Numbered from the stretch's first letter, positions 1 through 7,705 are shown. The stretch: 53,264 nucleotides of DNA from JBCBJX01 sp038522735 (GCA_038522735.1 JBCBJX010000011.1:1-53264), one strand, 5' to 3'. Made by a program: numbers and translations. Notes: generated by a model not told the origin, from the sequence alone.

Positions 1-68
1 CTGTGGAAAACTCCGAAAGACTCAGCGCTTCCGGTTGTTTGCAGTTGATCGTTTCGCTATCGCAATAT

Positions 69-221
69 TCAGTTGACCCCGAGATATTGCGGGGACTGCA
101 CCGCGATGAGGACGAGCATCCACAGGGCCGTCGTGATGACGACGCCGAGGACGAGGCCGACCGTGCGCTCGCGCCGCTCCCGGCGGAGGGCGGGGGTGTC
201 GAGTTCGTGGTCAGGCGGCAT
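69..221 (-). CDS. Small single-span membrane protein downstream of cro-like gene
   Basis: This 50-residue protein has a charged N-terminal half with several Arg and Glu residues, followed by one hydrophobic segment (about residues 23-42) and a short tail. The ATG at 219-221 has a good AGGA ribosome site 8 bp upstream, and the gene overlaps the end of the cro-like gene by 11 bp, so it should be translated from the same leftward transcript. No family was recognised. In phages, small membrane proteins in this position often have exclusion or lysis-related roles, but nothing in the sequence shows that here. Confidence 0.6.
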   Translation of the reverse strand: MPPDHELDTPALRRERRERTVGLVLGVVITTALWMLVLIAVQSPQYLGVN

Positions 222-417
222 CGGCGGGCTCCTCCCAAGACTCCTCAGGCACAGCTCCGTCCGTTGCCTGAGCGATGGCCCGGCGCAGCATTCGACTTTT
301 TGGGATGCGGGTTCCGTTGCGCGCATGCGCGATTGTGGATCGGTCGCAACCAACCTTTTCAGCCATCTGAGCGTCGGTCATCGACGCCAAGGCCATAAAA
401 CGGGCGAGCAGGTTCAT
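211..417 (-). CDS. Cro-like small HTH regulator
   Basis: The 68-residue product reads MNLLARFMALASMTDAQMAE onward and continues with a compact helix-turn-helix (residues about 12-45: the DAQMAEKVGCDRSTIAHARNG stretch fits helices 2 and 3 of a Cro/CI fold). It has no peptidase domain, unlike its divergent neighbour. It starts at the edge of the operator region 425-459 and is transcribed away from the cI-like gene, as cro is from cI. A longer frame reaches upstream to 627, but that part runs through the operators and the opposite gene and is unlikely to be translated. The role as a lytic-switch regulator is inferred from position and fold. Confidence 0.75.
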   Translation of the reverse strand: MNLLARFMALASMTDAQMAEKVGCDRSTIAHARNGTRIPKSRMLRRAIAQATDGAVPEESWEEPADAA

Positions 418-424
418 GCGTGAA

Positions 425-459
425 AATGTGGCGCAGTCACAGTGTGCGGTCAACACACT
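425..459. promoter_or_regulatory. Two overlapping operators over the leftward cro-like promoter
   Basis: A perfect palindrome AGTGTG-N7-CACACT lies at 441-459, and a near copy AATGTG-N7-CACAGT at 425-443 shares 3 bp with it. Read leftward, a promoter TTGACC (448-453) - 17 bp - CACATT (425-430) sits exactly within them: the -35 is in the spacer of the first site and the -10 is one arm of the second. A weaker half site, CACAGT, is at 473-478. The same palindrome recurs at 1709-1727, which supports it as the binding site of the CI-like and/or Cro-like protein. Confidence 0.7.
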
Positions 460-499
460 TTTGGGGCCAGGCCACAGTTTATCTCGGTACTTGTCACGC

Positions 500-1120
500 A
501 TGCGACGAATACCCCTTGAACCAAATCTCCAGACGATCGGCGAACGGCTGACGTATTTGCGCCGCCTGCGAGGCTTTAAAACTCGACGTGCGGCGATGGA
601 CGCCTTGGGCCTGCCGGACCAGTACAATCAGCACGAAAACGGGCACAGCACGCCAGGATTGGAAAACGCGCTGCTTTATGCGGAGCGATACAACGCGCCG
701 CTCGACTGGATCTTAAGCGGGAAGATTCGGCGAGGCTTTGGCGTTCCCGTTCGCGGCACCGTTCAAGCTGGAGATGACGGCGCTGAAATAGCTCCAGATG
801 ACGGTGGAGAATACGTAGACGCCCCAGACGGCATCTCGGCAGATGCGGTCGCGTTTCGCGTCTTCGGTCGCTCTATGGAGCCCATCTACCATCACGGCGA
901 TCTGCTGTTCGCCGAAAGGCAAGTAGACGATCCCAGCACGTTAGTCGGACGCGACGCCGTTTGCCACACAGGCAACGATCATCGACATATCAAGCGAATA
1001 GCTGCTGTGAATTTAGAAGGTGTTTACAGACTAGAAAGCCACAACCCGACCTACCCCGCGATAGAGCGGCAATTAAAGGCGGCTGCACCAATCGTGTGGG
1101 TTAGGCGCGCCCAAAACTAA
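500..1120 (+). CDS. CI/LexA-type phage repressor with S24 peptidase domain
   Basis: The 206-residue protein has an N-terminal XRE-type helix-turn-helix (about residues 13-65) and a C-terminal S24 autopeptidase domain. The expected cleavage site is Ala90-Gly91 (VQAG), the nucleophile Ser125 in FGRSMEP, and the general-base Lys165 in HIKRI. Such repressors hold a prophage silent and cut themselves when RecA is activated by DNA damage, which links induction to the SOS response. ATG 500 was chosen because it begins just ahead of the HTH; the frame is open back to 416 but that part crosses the operators. There is no obvious ribosome site before ATG 500, so the start is less certain than the function. 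Confidence 0.9.
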   Translation: MRRIPLEPNLQTIGERLTYLRRLRGFKTRRAAMDALGLPDQYNQHENGHSTPGLENALLYAERYNAPLDWILSGKIRRGFGVPVRGTVQAGDDGAEIAPDDGGEYVDAPDGISADAVAFRVFGRSMEPIYHHGDLLFAERQVDDPSTLVGRDAVCHTGNDHRHIKRIAAVNLEGVYRLESHNPTYPAIERQLKAAAPIVWVRRAQN

Positions 1121-1750
1121 ATAGCGATGTTTTTCTTTTGTTCGCTAACATGAAGCTCAATCGCCGGCAAAATTACAATACCGTATCAGTTAAGCACTGT
1201 ACTTTCTCAGTTCATGAACCTTGGTGAGATCGGTTGTGGTTCGGGCATAGGACAGACCCCTAGGGCGACATTGGCCCAGTCTGTCCTGCCCGGGGAGGAG
1301 CTGAGGGTGAACCTCGGAGCCGACCGTCGCATACGGGCGCCCTGATCGATCCGGTCGTCAGAGCTTTCGGTAACTTTCGAGGTCGCCGGACCCCGCCAAA
1401 CAGGCACAACCGATTTCGGACTACCCAGCCGCTTTGTCTGGACCCCTTTTGGTAACGGCATGCAAGACACTCGCCGCCAAAAGATTCGAGCCAACCCAGC
1501 GAGCTATAGCGTAGTCCGACTGTTCGCTGTGATCGTCAATGTTTTGTTTAGAGAATCTTGAATTAGGGGCGCGCCCGCCGCTGGGTTGGCTAGCAGCGAC
1601 AGGCGCGCATCAACGGAATCCGAGGCCGTTGATACAGCTTGTATATGGCCATCCGTTTTTTGGCACAATAAAAAATGTGCCCTGAACACACTTTTCTGTT
1701 GACGACCTAGTGTGGCCACGGCACACTCCTCCCATCACAGGAGGACGCCG
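1121..1750. other. Roughly 630-bp stretch without a convincing gene
   Basis: No open frame here has a good start and a recognisable protein. It is less GC-rich than the flanks. It holds a possible decayed plus-strand reading frame (1214-1561, one in-frame TGA at 1343-1345), a two-part stem (1569-1575 with 1602-1608, inner 1579-1583 with 1594-1598), an inverted repeat GGCACA-N8-TGTGCC at 1662-1681, and the early-operon promoter with its operators (1674-1727). A small RNA or a lost gene between the repressor and the early operon is possible, but nothing proves either. Confidence 0.5.
1674..1727 (+). promoter_or_regulatory. Early-operon promoter with two repressor-type operators
   Basis: The promoter reads TTGACG (1699-1704), 17 bp, CACACT (1722-1727). 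A perfect AGTGTG-N7-CACACT palindrome (1709-1727) fills the spacer and forms the -10 box itself. A second site AATGTG-N7-CACACT (1674-1692) lies just upstream, its centre 35 bp away. The layout copies that at 425-459 and predicts that the prophage repressor blocks the early genes by covering the -10. The -10 is a poor match to TATAAT, so the exact transcription start is uncertain. Confidence 0.7.
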
Positions 1751-2016
1751 ATGCCCTACCCCGACGACTACAACGCAGCCCTCGCGCCGGACCGGGCGCC
1801 GACGGCTGGCGAGCTGGCGCACGAGCACGCGCTTGAAGAGGCCGACAATCTGCGCCGCGCCGTCCGCAAGGCCGCCGCCGAGTTCATGGAAAGCGTCCAT
1901 GTCCTCCGTGCCCAGCATGACGAGGGCGTGGAAAGCGCCAACCTCTCCGATCTCACCCCCGAACATGTAGCCGAGTACGTCGAGGAATACATCGCGTACG
2001 TCGAGGAGGATGCGTG

Positions 2017-2017
<1 letters not shown>
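1751..2017 (+). CDS. Small phage early protein, unknown function
   Basis: This is the first gene of the early operon: 88 residues, acidic, rich in Ala and Glu, predicted mostly helical, with an AEYVEEYIAYVEED tail. ATG 1751 has a near-perfect AGGAGG ribosome site 6 bp upstream and lies 23 bp past the operator at 1709-1727. The stop overlaps the start of the next gene (TGATG), so the two should be co-translated. No domain was recognised and no function is proposed. Confidence 0.75.
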
Positions 2018-2714
<697 letters not shown>

Positions 2715-2715
<1 letters not shown>

Positions 2716-2816
2716 TGTCCGCTTTCCTTACCCAGCTTCGTCTTTTCATCCTCGCTGTCGCATGCGGATCAATCGCCGGCTTTGCGATGGTCTTTTTCAT
2801 CGGAGGCGGGAAATGA
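2715..2816 (+). CDS. 33-residue membrane peptide in the phage early operon
   Basis: The short frame encodes 33 residues: a brief N-terminus (MSAFLTQLRLF), one strongly hydrophobic span (about residues 10-29) and a GGGK end. Its ATG overlaps the stop of the alanine-rich protein (TGATG) and its stop overlaps the start of the next gene (ATGA), the same coupling used along the whole operon. That packing is the main evidence that it is translated. It is probably an inner-membrane peptide; no homologue was recognised. Confidence 0.6.
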
Positions 2817-3058
2817 GCGAGAACGTATACCGCCCCGACTTTGGCGGCCTGCCGACAAGCCAGCTCGACCAGATGCGGTTCCTGGAAAGGCGCTTCAACG
2901 CCCTCCGCGCCGAACTTGAATATTTCGCCGTAGATGGGGCGATCGCTCTTCAGGACGTGGCGGCGTCCAAGCAGTTTGGGCGCGCAGTTTATACCGCGCT
3001 GACCCTCGCCGAAAAAGCCCGCACCCGCATCGCTGCAATCGAGGGAGGAACGCCGTGA
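2813..3058 (+). CDS. Small phage protein, unknown function
   Basis: The 81-residue product (MSENVYRPDFGGLPTSQLDQ...) is predicted to be mainly helical; the part from residue 20 on reads like paired amphipathic helices. ATG 2813 overlaps the preceding stop and has a GGAGGCGGG ribosome site just ahead. The end overlaps the GTG start of the next gene by 4 bp. No domain recognised. Longer readings of this frame upstream cross the GCG repeat and are out-of-frame shadows. Confidence 0.75.
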   Translation: MSENVYRPDFGGLPTSQLDQMRFLERRFNALRAELEYFAVDGAIALQDVAASKQFGRAVYTALTLAEKARTRIAAIEGGTP

Positions 3059-3837
3059 GCAATACGATTGAAGCCGTGGATGTTTACGCCACATGGCGCG
3101 GTCTCCTTCAGGACCCGCGCACGCCGATCGTCGAGGATCAGCCCGCCTGCGGCCGCTACGCCGTGCAGTTCATTAAGGAGGGGCCCGTCGTCCCGGTGGC
3201 GATCGACCCGGACGGATCGGGCGGCGTCGTCGCGACCTCTCCGTTCTCGGATTCCCACGACATGGAGCAGGTCTGGCCGCGCGCCGCAAAGCGTCCTCTC
3301 ACATCTGAGGATTTCGAAGCGCTTTGGGCGAAGGCCGGATCGAACCAGCCGCCGGCCGAGGATGACGCCGACGATGTCGAGGCGCTGATCGCCCGCGTCG
3401 AGGCGGCGAGCGAACTGCATGACGCCGCGAGCGAGGGCGATCTGGCCGACGCGCTGCATGTTCTGAAGCGTTCCGCCGACGATCTTGCGGAGCGCCAGAA
3501 GTCCGTCGAGGAGCCGCTGAAACAGCAACTTGCTGCAGTGTCCGACACGTACAAGCCGCAGATTGAGGCGGCGAAAACCGCCCGCACCAAAGCGCTGGCG
3601 CTGGTCGCCCGTCATCTTCAGGATACGGGGAAGGACGGCATCAAGGGCCGGTACGGAAAGAAAATCAGCCTGCGCGTGCGCGAGGAGAAAAACGTCGTCG
3701 ATCCCGGCGCGTTCCTCGACCACATGCTGGAGACGAACCGACCTGCGGTCGTCGAGGCCGTCGCCAAGGCCCTGAAGGGCAAGGCCGCCGCGGGAACGCC
3801 GGGCGTCGAAGTCGTCGAGAAGGTGAGCGCGCAATGA
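3055..3837 (+). CDS. Phage recombination-module protein, Gp157-like C-terminal half
   Basis: The 260-residue protein has a variable N-terminal half, a charged helical or coiled-coil stretch (about residues 110-190, DVEALIARVEAASELHDAAS onward), and a C-terminal beta-rich segment with YGKKISLRVREEKNVVDPGAF. The helical part followed by a small 'SLRV...VVD' module resembles siphophage Gp157-type proteins, which often lie next to recT or ssb genes; that link is by layout, not proven. It starts on GTG 3055 and ends in a 4-bp overlap with recT, so a helper role in recombination is likely. Confidence 0.6.
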   Translation: MSNTIEAVDVYATWRGLLQDPRTPIVEDQPACGRYAVQFIKEGPVVPVAIDPDGSGGVVATSPFSDSHDMEQVWPRAAKRPLTSEDFEALWAKAGSNQPPAEDDADDVEALIARVEAASELHDAASEGDLADALHVLKRSADDLAERQKSVEEPLKQQLAAVSDTYKPQIEAAKTARTKALALVARHLQDTGKDGIKGRYGKKISLRVREEKNVVDPGAFLDHMLETNRPAVVEAVAKALKGKAAAGTPGVEVVEKVSAQ

Positions 3838-4829
3838 CCGAGACCCGAGAGCTTGTCCCCGTCAATCGGGCCCGCCCGCTCTACGTCGAGAGCCTTGGAC
3901 AGGCGCAGAAGCTCGCGGAGACGATCGCCCAAGCCGGCATCGCCCCCAAAGGCATGCAGCGCCCGGAGCAAATCTTTATCGCGATTTGTCAGGGCGCTGA
4001 AGTCGGTCTTGGTCCCATGCAGGCAGTGCAGTCCATCGCCGTGATAAACGGCCGGCCGACCATGTGGGGCGACGCCCTGCTTGCGCTCGTGCAGGGCGAC
4101 TCGTCTTTCGAGGACATTGAGGAGCGCATCGAGGGCGAGGGCGACGAGCGCCGGGCCGTTTGCACGCTCAAGCGGAAGGGACGCACACCGACGGCCCGAA
4201 CCTTCTCGGTTGCAGACGCCAAACGAGCAAAGCTTTGGGGCAAGACCGGCAGAGATGGTCAGGACACGCCTTGGATCACTTACCCGGAGCGCATGCTCCA
4301 GATGCGCGCGCGCGCTTGGGCGATCCGGGACGGCGCGGCGGACCTGCTTCGCGGCGTGCGCTCGCGCGAGGAGGAGCAGGATATCGATGCGGGGGAGGCC
4401 CGCATGGTCGGCGAGACGAGCGCACCGCCCCCGCCGCCACGGCCGCCTGAGGAGATGGACGCGGACGTCGTGCGCGAGGAACCGGCGCGGAAGGCCCCGC
4501 CCCCCCCTCCACCACCCGTACAGAACAGCGACGCAACGCTTCACGGCGTCGCTGAGGCCGGGGGCGCCGGCGGCCTCCCTGAAGAGGCGCCCCCGGCCAC
4601 CCCCCGCTCAAAAGAGCCTTACGCAGGCGAGGCTGACCACTACGCCCTCATGAGCCCTGAGGAGGCTCTGGAGATGGCGGGCGAGCAATTCATGAACTGC
4701 GGTGCTGAGGACGAGCTGCGGGACGCCTTCGCCTACTGGTTCAAGCACCCGGCGCTCAGCTTTCCGGGAGACCGCAACCGCCTCTTAGCGCTGAAAGACA
4801 AGCGCAAAGCGGATCTGGAAGCGTCGTGA
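3834..4829 (+). CDS. recT: RecT-family single-strand annealing recombinase
   Basis: The first 190 residues match the RecT family typical of phages: QIFIAICQGAEVGLGPMQA followed by QSIAVINGRPTMWGDAL, then the TFSVADAKRAKLWGK and YPERMLQMRARAWAIRD motifs. RecT proteins coat single-stranded DNA and anneal it to a complementary strand in phage recombination and repair. The C-terminal part (about 190-331) is rich in Pro, Glu and Ala (PPPPPRPPEEM; a second PPPPPPP run) and probably disordered, ending in a helical tail. It overlaps its neighbours by 4 bp on both sides. No RecE- or lambda-exonuclease-like partner is seen nearby. Confidence 0.88.
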   Translation: MTETRELVPVNRARPLYVESLGQAQKLAETIAQAGIAPKGMQRPEQIFIAICQGAEVGLGPMQAVQSIAVINGRPTMWGDALLALVQGDSSFEDIEERIEGEGDERRAVCTLKRKGRTPTARTFSVADAKRAKLWGKTGRDGQDTPWITYPERMLQMRARAWAIRDGAADLLRGVRSREEEQDIDAGEARMVGETSAPPPPPRPPEEMDADVVREEPARKAPPPPPPPVQNSDATLHGVAEAGGAGGLPEEAPPATPRSKEPYAGEADHYALMSPEEALEMAGEQFMNCGAEDELRDAFAYWFKHPALSFPGDRNRLLALKDKRKADLEAS

Positions 4830-5290
4830 GCCAGATCGTTCTCCGCCGCGGCCTGTCGGGCTCGGGCCAGCTCGCCCTTATCGCCGTCGATGACGAGGCG
4901 TCCGCGGCGCTCGCCGCGTTCCGCATCGGCGAAGACGTGCGCGTTGACCCAAAGGCCCCGCGAAACGCCAACCAGCACCGGCTGTTCTTCGCCCTGTTGA
5001 ACAAGGTCGTTGAGGGCGGCGGTTGGGAGGGAACGATCGACGGCCTGCTTACGGCGGTGAAGCTCCGGCTCGGTCATATCGAGCGGGTCGATTGCGGCCG
5101 GTACGGCGTCCAGATCGTCCCCAAGTCGATCAGGTTCTCGGCGATGGCTCAGGACAGGTTCCGCGAGTTCTTCGACCGCGCCGCGCACTTGCTCCTGACG
5201 CAGGATATGGGGCTGACGGACGAAGCGCGCGCTGAAATCGTCGAGGCGCTGGAGGCTCCCTACCGCGATCCACGAGAGAGGGCGGCGTGA
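4826..5290 (+). CDS. DUF1367-like phage protein
   Basis: The 154-residue protein carries the core seen in the DUF1367 phage family: a VRVDPKAPRNANQHRLFFAL segment followed by LLNKVVEGG, then a KLRLGHIE stretch and a PKSIRFSAMAQDRFREFFDR segment. Members occur in recombination and replication modules of temperate phages; the biochemical role is not established. It starts on GTG 4826, overlapping recT by 4 bp, and its own stop overlaps the next GTG. Confidence 0.7.
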   Translation: MSQIVLRRGLSGSGQLALIAVDDEASAALAAFRIGEDVRVDPKAPRNANQHRLFFALLNKVVEGGGWEGTIDGLLTAVKLRLGHIERVDCGRYGVQIVPKSIRFSAMAQDRFREFFDRAAHLLLTQDMGLTDEARAEIVEALEAPYRDPRERAA

Positions 5291-5514
5291 AGCGCGACCC
5301 CGTGGAGATTCACAGGCGCAAGGCCCCGTCCATGGCGGCGAAGATCCAGATCCTCGTCAGGCAGGCCGTCTGCGCGTCGTGCAAGGGGCCTCTCGGGGAC
5401 GTTTTTGGGCTGGAGTTCGATCATCAAATCCCGCTGGCCATGGGCGGTGAAGACGATATCGAAAACCTCCGCGCCCTCCAAGCTGCAGCAAGAAAGGCGG
5501 TGGGGGGTGAGTGA
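5287..5514 (+). CDS. Shortened HNH endonuclease-like protein
   Basis: The 75-residue product has the first half of an HNH nuclease: a CASC zinc knuckle (near residue 29) and an EFDHQIPLAMGGEDDIENLRAL core with the metal-binding His and the Asn. The second CxxC and closing helix, which normally follow ENLRAL as 'CxxCHxxKT', are replaced by QAAARKAVGGE. It may be a worn-down nuclease or a small variant that still folds. It is coupled to the preceding gene (GTGA) and overlaps the next one by 8 bp. Confidence 0.65.
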   Translation: MKRDPVEIHRRKAPSMAAKIQILVRQAVCASCKGPLGDVFGLEFDHQIPLAMGGEDDIENLRALQAAARKAVGGE

Positions 5515-5887
5515 AACAATGGAAGACTTGCGGCGGCAAAGAGCCGAGATAGACGAAAAGATTGCACGCCATCAGTACAGGAACAGCTTCGCAAAGGCGC
5601 GTCAGACCTGGCCATTCATTCCAGAGAGTATTCCAGTCTTTTGTGTCAGAGACATTGTTGCGGCCCACACAGTAAGCCAGTCCCATGATGTCCGCAAAGG
5701 CAGGGCAGATGAATATGAAAGGCTTGCTCGCATCCTGAATGCGATCCGCAATGCTGGACCTTCCAACATCAACGCCGAGCTTGTGGCGGCGCTGGAGAAG
5801 ATCGCGTCATGCAATTCGTGGGTCGAGGGCGATGTGGTTTCTGTCGCCCGCGAGGCTCTGGCGAAAGTGAAAGGAGCAACGTCGTGA
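5507..5887 (+). CDS. Phage hypothetical protein with N-terminal coiled coil
   Basis: Taken from GTG 5507 (ATG 5519 is an equal alternative) this gives 126 residues. It opens with a charged helix (MEDLRRQRAEIDEKIARHQY), which likely forms a coiled coil, and ends with NAELVAALEKIASCNSWVEG, a tail of a kind often seen in small phage proteins with 'ALEKIA...WVEG'. The function is unknown. The stop overlaps the GTG of the next gene. The frame is open further upstream to 5405, but that part overlaps the HNH gene and has no good start. Confidence 0.65.
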   Translation: MSETMEDLRRQRAEIDEKIARHQYRNSFAKARQTWPFIPESIPVFCVRDIVAAHTVSQSHDVRKGRADEYERLARILNAIRNAGPSNINAELVAALEKIASCNSWVEGDVVSVAREALAKVKGATS

Positions 5888-6198
5888 AAACCGAAGTCTG
5901 GCTTAAGGTCGAAGGCAAAAAGTCAAAGTACGGCGCAGGCGCGGAGCCCGGCGCAATCAGTTCGTACAAGAAGAAACCGGCGACGGGCGCGGGCGAAATC
6001 GCGATCAAAATCGACCTTGATCTACCCGACGCGCTGTTCCTGAAGCCGACGCTGACGGCCCGGGTGGAAGTCCCGGACGATCATCCGATATCGACCGAAG
6101 TTGATGCGACGGTGAAGGACAACCTTGCGGCGATCCTTGAAGAGCAGCTTGGGCTGCGGGTTCATATCTCGGCGGACGACAAAGCAGATGCATTATGA
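5884..6198 (+). CDS. Phage hypothetical protein, beta-rich
   Basis: A 104-residue protein starting on GTG 5884 (4-bp overlap). The middle shows alternating hydrophobic residues (KTEVWLKVEG; AIKIDLDLPDALFLKP; LTARVEVPDD), which suggests beta strands, and a C-terminal helix with QLGLRVHISADDK. The basic linker SSYKKKPATGAGE may be flexible. No family recognised. The stop overlaps the next gene by 11 bp. Confidence 0.7.
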   Translation: MKTEVWLKVEGKKSKYGAGAEPGAISSYKKKPATGAGEIAIKIDLDLPDALFLKPTLTARVEVPDDHPISTEVDATVKDNLAAILEEQLGLRVHISADDKADAL

Positions 6199-6358
6199 TG
6201 CAGACTTAGAAAGCGCCATTGATCGCGCCGGGCGCTCTCAGGTTTTTCTGGAGATCATCCGCCTAGGGTGGGGCGACTGCGTAGCGCCGCCGAAAAATGT
6301 TTGGTGGGAAGCCGTCCGCATTGTTGAGATGGCGCGTGAGCGGAGTTTGGATTTGTGA
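6188..6358 (+). CDS. Small phage protein, unknown function
   Basis: The 56-residue product begins MHYDADLESAIDRAGRSQVF, contains a tryptophan-rich middle (LGWGDC and KNVWWEAVRIVE) and looks helical. ATG 6188 lies inside the end of the preceding gene and the stop overlaps the GTG of the excisionase-like gene, in keeping with the compact operon. No domain recognised. Confidence 0.6.
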   Translation: MHYDADLESAIDRAGRSQVFLEIIRLGWGDCVAPPKNVWWEAVRIVEMARERSLDL

Positions 6359-6594
6359 CCTCCCCCCGCCTGCTCCCCGTCAGCCGCGCCGCTGAATACT
6401 GCGGCGTCAGCGAGGAGACGTTCCGCGCGCACGTTCCCGTCGCGCCGGTGCGGATGGGGCGGGCGGTGCGGTACGATGTGCGGGCCATCGACGAATGGCT
6501 TGACGAGCTGCGCTCAGGCGCGCCCGATGCGTCTCCGGAGGGCGATCCGGATGACCCGCTCGCGGAAATCAAGAGGCGTGTCGGTGCCGCTTAA
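6355..6594 (+). CDS. Excisionase-like MerR/HTH_17 DNA-binding protein
   Basis: The 79-residue protein has a winged-helix HTH of the AlpA/excisionase type: LLPVSRAAEYCGVSEETFRA for the helix-turn-helix, then VAPVRMGRAVRYDVRAIDEW for the wing and last helix. It directly precedes and overlaps the integrase gene, the place expected for a recombination directionality factor. Starts on GTG 6355. That it drives excision is inferred from fold and position. Confidence 0.8.
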   Translation: MTSPRLLPVSRAAEYCGVSEETFRAHVPVAPVRMGRAVRYDVRAIDEWLDELRSGAPDASPEGDPDDPLAEIKRRVGAA

Positions 6595-7615
6595 GGGCGT
6601 GCATCGGGTTCGGATAAAGGGCCGGGAGTACGTCTACGCCTGGCGGGGCGGGCCGCGTCTCGACCCAGACGATCTGGTCGGCTCTTACGCCCGCGTCATG
6701 GCGGACCGCAAAGCCCGGCGTGCGGGCAACACCGTCGCCGCCTTAATGGAGCGGTTCGAAGAGAGCGGCGATCATCGGGGCCGACGCGACGCGTGGCGCC
6801 GGGAGTGCGAGAGCCTGCATCGCCGCATCGTTGAGGTCTTCGGCGACCAGTCCGTCGGCATCTTCGACGAACGCGGCGCCCGGGGCGTGGTGAAGGCGTG
6901 GCGGGATCAGCACGCAGCCGAAAGTCTGACGCGGGCCGACAAACTGGTCCACGAGCTGTCGGTCTTCCTCGAATGGGCGATTGACGAAGGCCTTATCGAG
7001 AAGAACCCGACCCGCGGCGTGAAGGGCGTCTATGAGACCGACCGGTCCGAGATCATCTGGACCGATGGTGAAATCGCCGCCGTGCTGGCGCACCTGACGC
7101 CCGAGGCGGGCCGCGTCGTCCGGTTCGCCGCTGAGACGGGCCTCGCCATGACGGACGCCCTCAGGCTTTCGTGGAGCGCTGTAGGGCGATTCGACATCCA
7201 GACCCGGCGCCAGAAGACGGCAAGCGCGGTTACGGTGCCAATCCTGCCCGGCCTGCGCGCCCTCCTCGACGAAACGCCGAAGGTTGGCCCCGTCGTCCTC
7301 ACCAGCTCCCGCGGCCGGCCGTACACCGCCGACGGATTCAAGACCGTGTTCGGGCGGGCAAAGAGGGCGGCGGGCGTCGAGAAAAATTTTCACGATCTGC
7401 GCGGCACCGCCGCCACGCGCTTCCTCGCCTCGGGCCTCAGCTACGCGGAGACGGGTCGGATCTTCGGCTGGTCGGAGCGATTCGTAGAGCGGATCGCGAA
7501 GCGATATGTCGCGCGGGACGCACTGGCGAAACAGCTTGTCGAGAGACTTTCTAAGAACAAAACTGTAAAACCGGCTGTAAAACTTCCAGATGGAGGCCAC
7601 GACCATGACCGCTAA
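6584..7615 (+). CDS. Tyrosine-recombinase phage integrase lacking Arg I
   Basis: From GTG 6584 (AAGAGG site 8 bp upstream; GTG 6578 also possible) the protein has 343 residues: an N-terminal arm-binding part, a core-binding helical domain (about 45-150) and a catalytic domain (160-312). Visible catalytic residues are Lys211 (QKTAS), His270 and Arg273 (FHDLRGT), Trp296 in the second His/Trp position and Tyr308 (AKRYVAR). At the usual Arg I site, where families read TGLR, it reads TGLA (Ala188, codon gcc). It ends 14 bp short of tRNA-Trp, which points to the tRNA 3' end as attachment site. The missing Arg may impair activity. Confidence 0.9.
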   Translation: MPLKGVHRVRIKGREYVYAWRGGPRLDPDDLVGSYARVMADRKARRAGNTVAALMERFEESGDHRGRRDAWRRECESLHRRIVEVFGDQSVGIFDERGARGVVKAWRDQHAAESLTRADKLVHELSVFLEWAIDEGLIEKNPTRGVKGVYETDRSEIIWTDGEIAAVLAHLTPEAGRVVRFAAETGLAMTDALRLSWSAVGRFDIQTRRQKTASAVTVPILPGLRALLDETPKVGPVVLTSSRGRPYTADGFKTVFGRAKRAAGVEKNFHDLRGTAATRFLASGLSYAETGRIFGWSERFVERIAKRYVARDALAKQLVERLSKNKTVKPAVKLPDGGHDHDR

Positions 7616-7655
7616 GTCCTTGATCCGCCTGGCAGGGGCGGAGGGGCTCGAACCC
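7616..7655. other. Likely attachment-site region at the tRNA-Trp 3' end
   Basis: The integrase stop lies 14 bp from the encoded CCA of tRNA-Trp, and integrases that target tRNA genes usually recombine in the T-arm and acceptor-stem sequence. The core would therefore be within about 7630-7655. The matching copy needed for proof would be at the far end of the element, outside this window. Confidence 0.4.
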
Positions 7656-7705
7656 CCGACCCTCGGTTTTGGAGACCGATGCTCTACCAACTGAGCTACA
7701 CCCCT
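7630..7705 (-). tRNA. tRNA-Trp (anticodon CCA)
   Basis: The minus strand folds as a standard cloverleaf: acceptor AGGGGTG paired with CGCCCCT, D-arm GCTCAGTTGGTAGAGC, anticodon loop CTCCAAA giving CCA, and T-arm with loop TTCGAGC. The discriminator base is G and CCA is encoded. The gene is complete, so the integrated element either restored or never broke its 3' end. Confidence 0.97.

Noticed and set aside
3..398. Plus-strand frames at the left edge
   Set aside because: They lie opposite the cro-like gene and the small membrane gene, both of which have better starts and sensible proteins.
416..499. Extended N-terminus for the CI-like repressor
   Set aside because: The open frame runs through two operators and the leftward promoter; the HTH domain starts just after ATG 500.
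1122..1147. TAGCGA-N14-TCGCTA hairpin right after the repressor gene
   Set aside because: Short stem, long loop and no T run after it on the plus strand, so not a credible terminator.
1207..1494. 95-residue minus-strand frame in the gap after the repressor gene
   Set aside because: No recognisable protein, no good start, and it lies opposite the more protein-like plus-strand reading.
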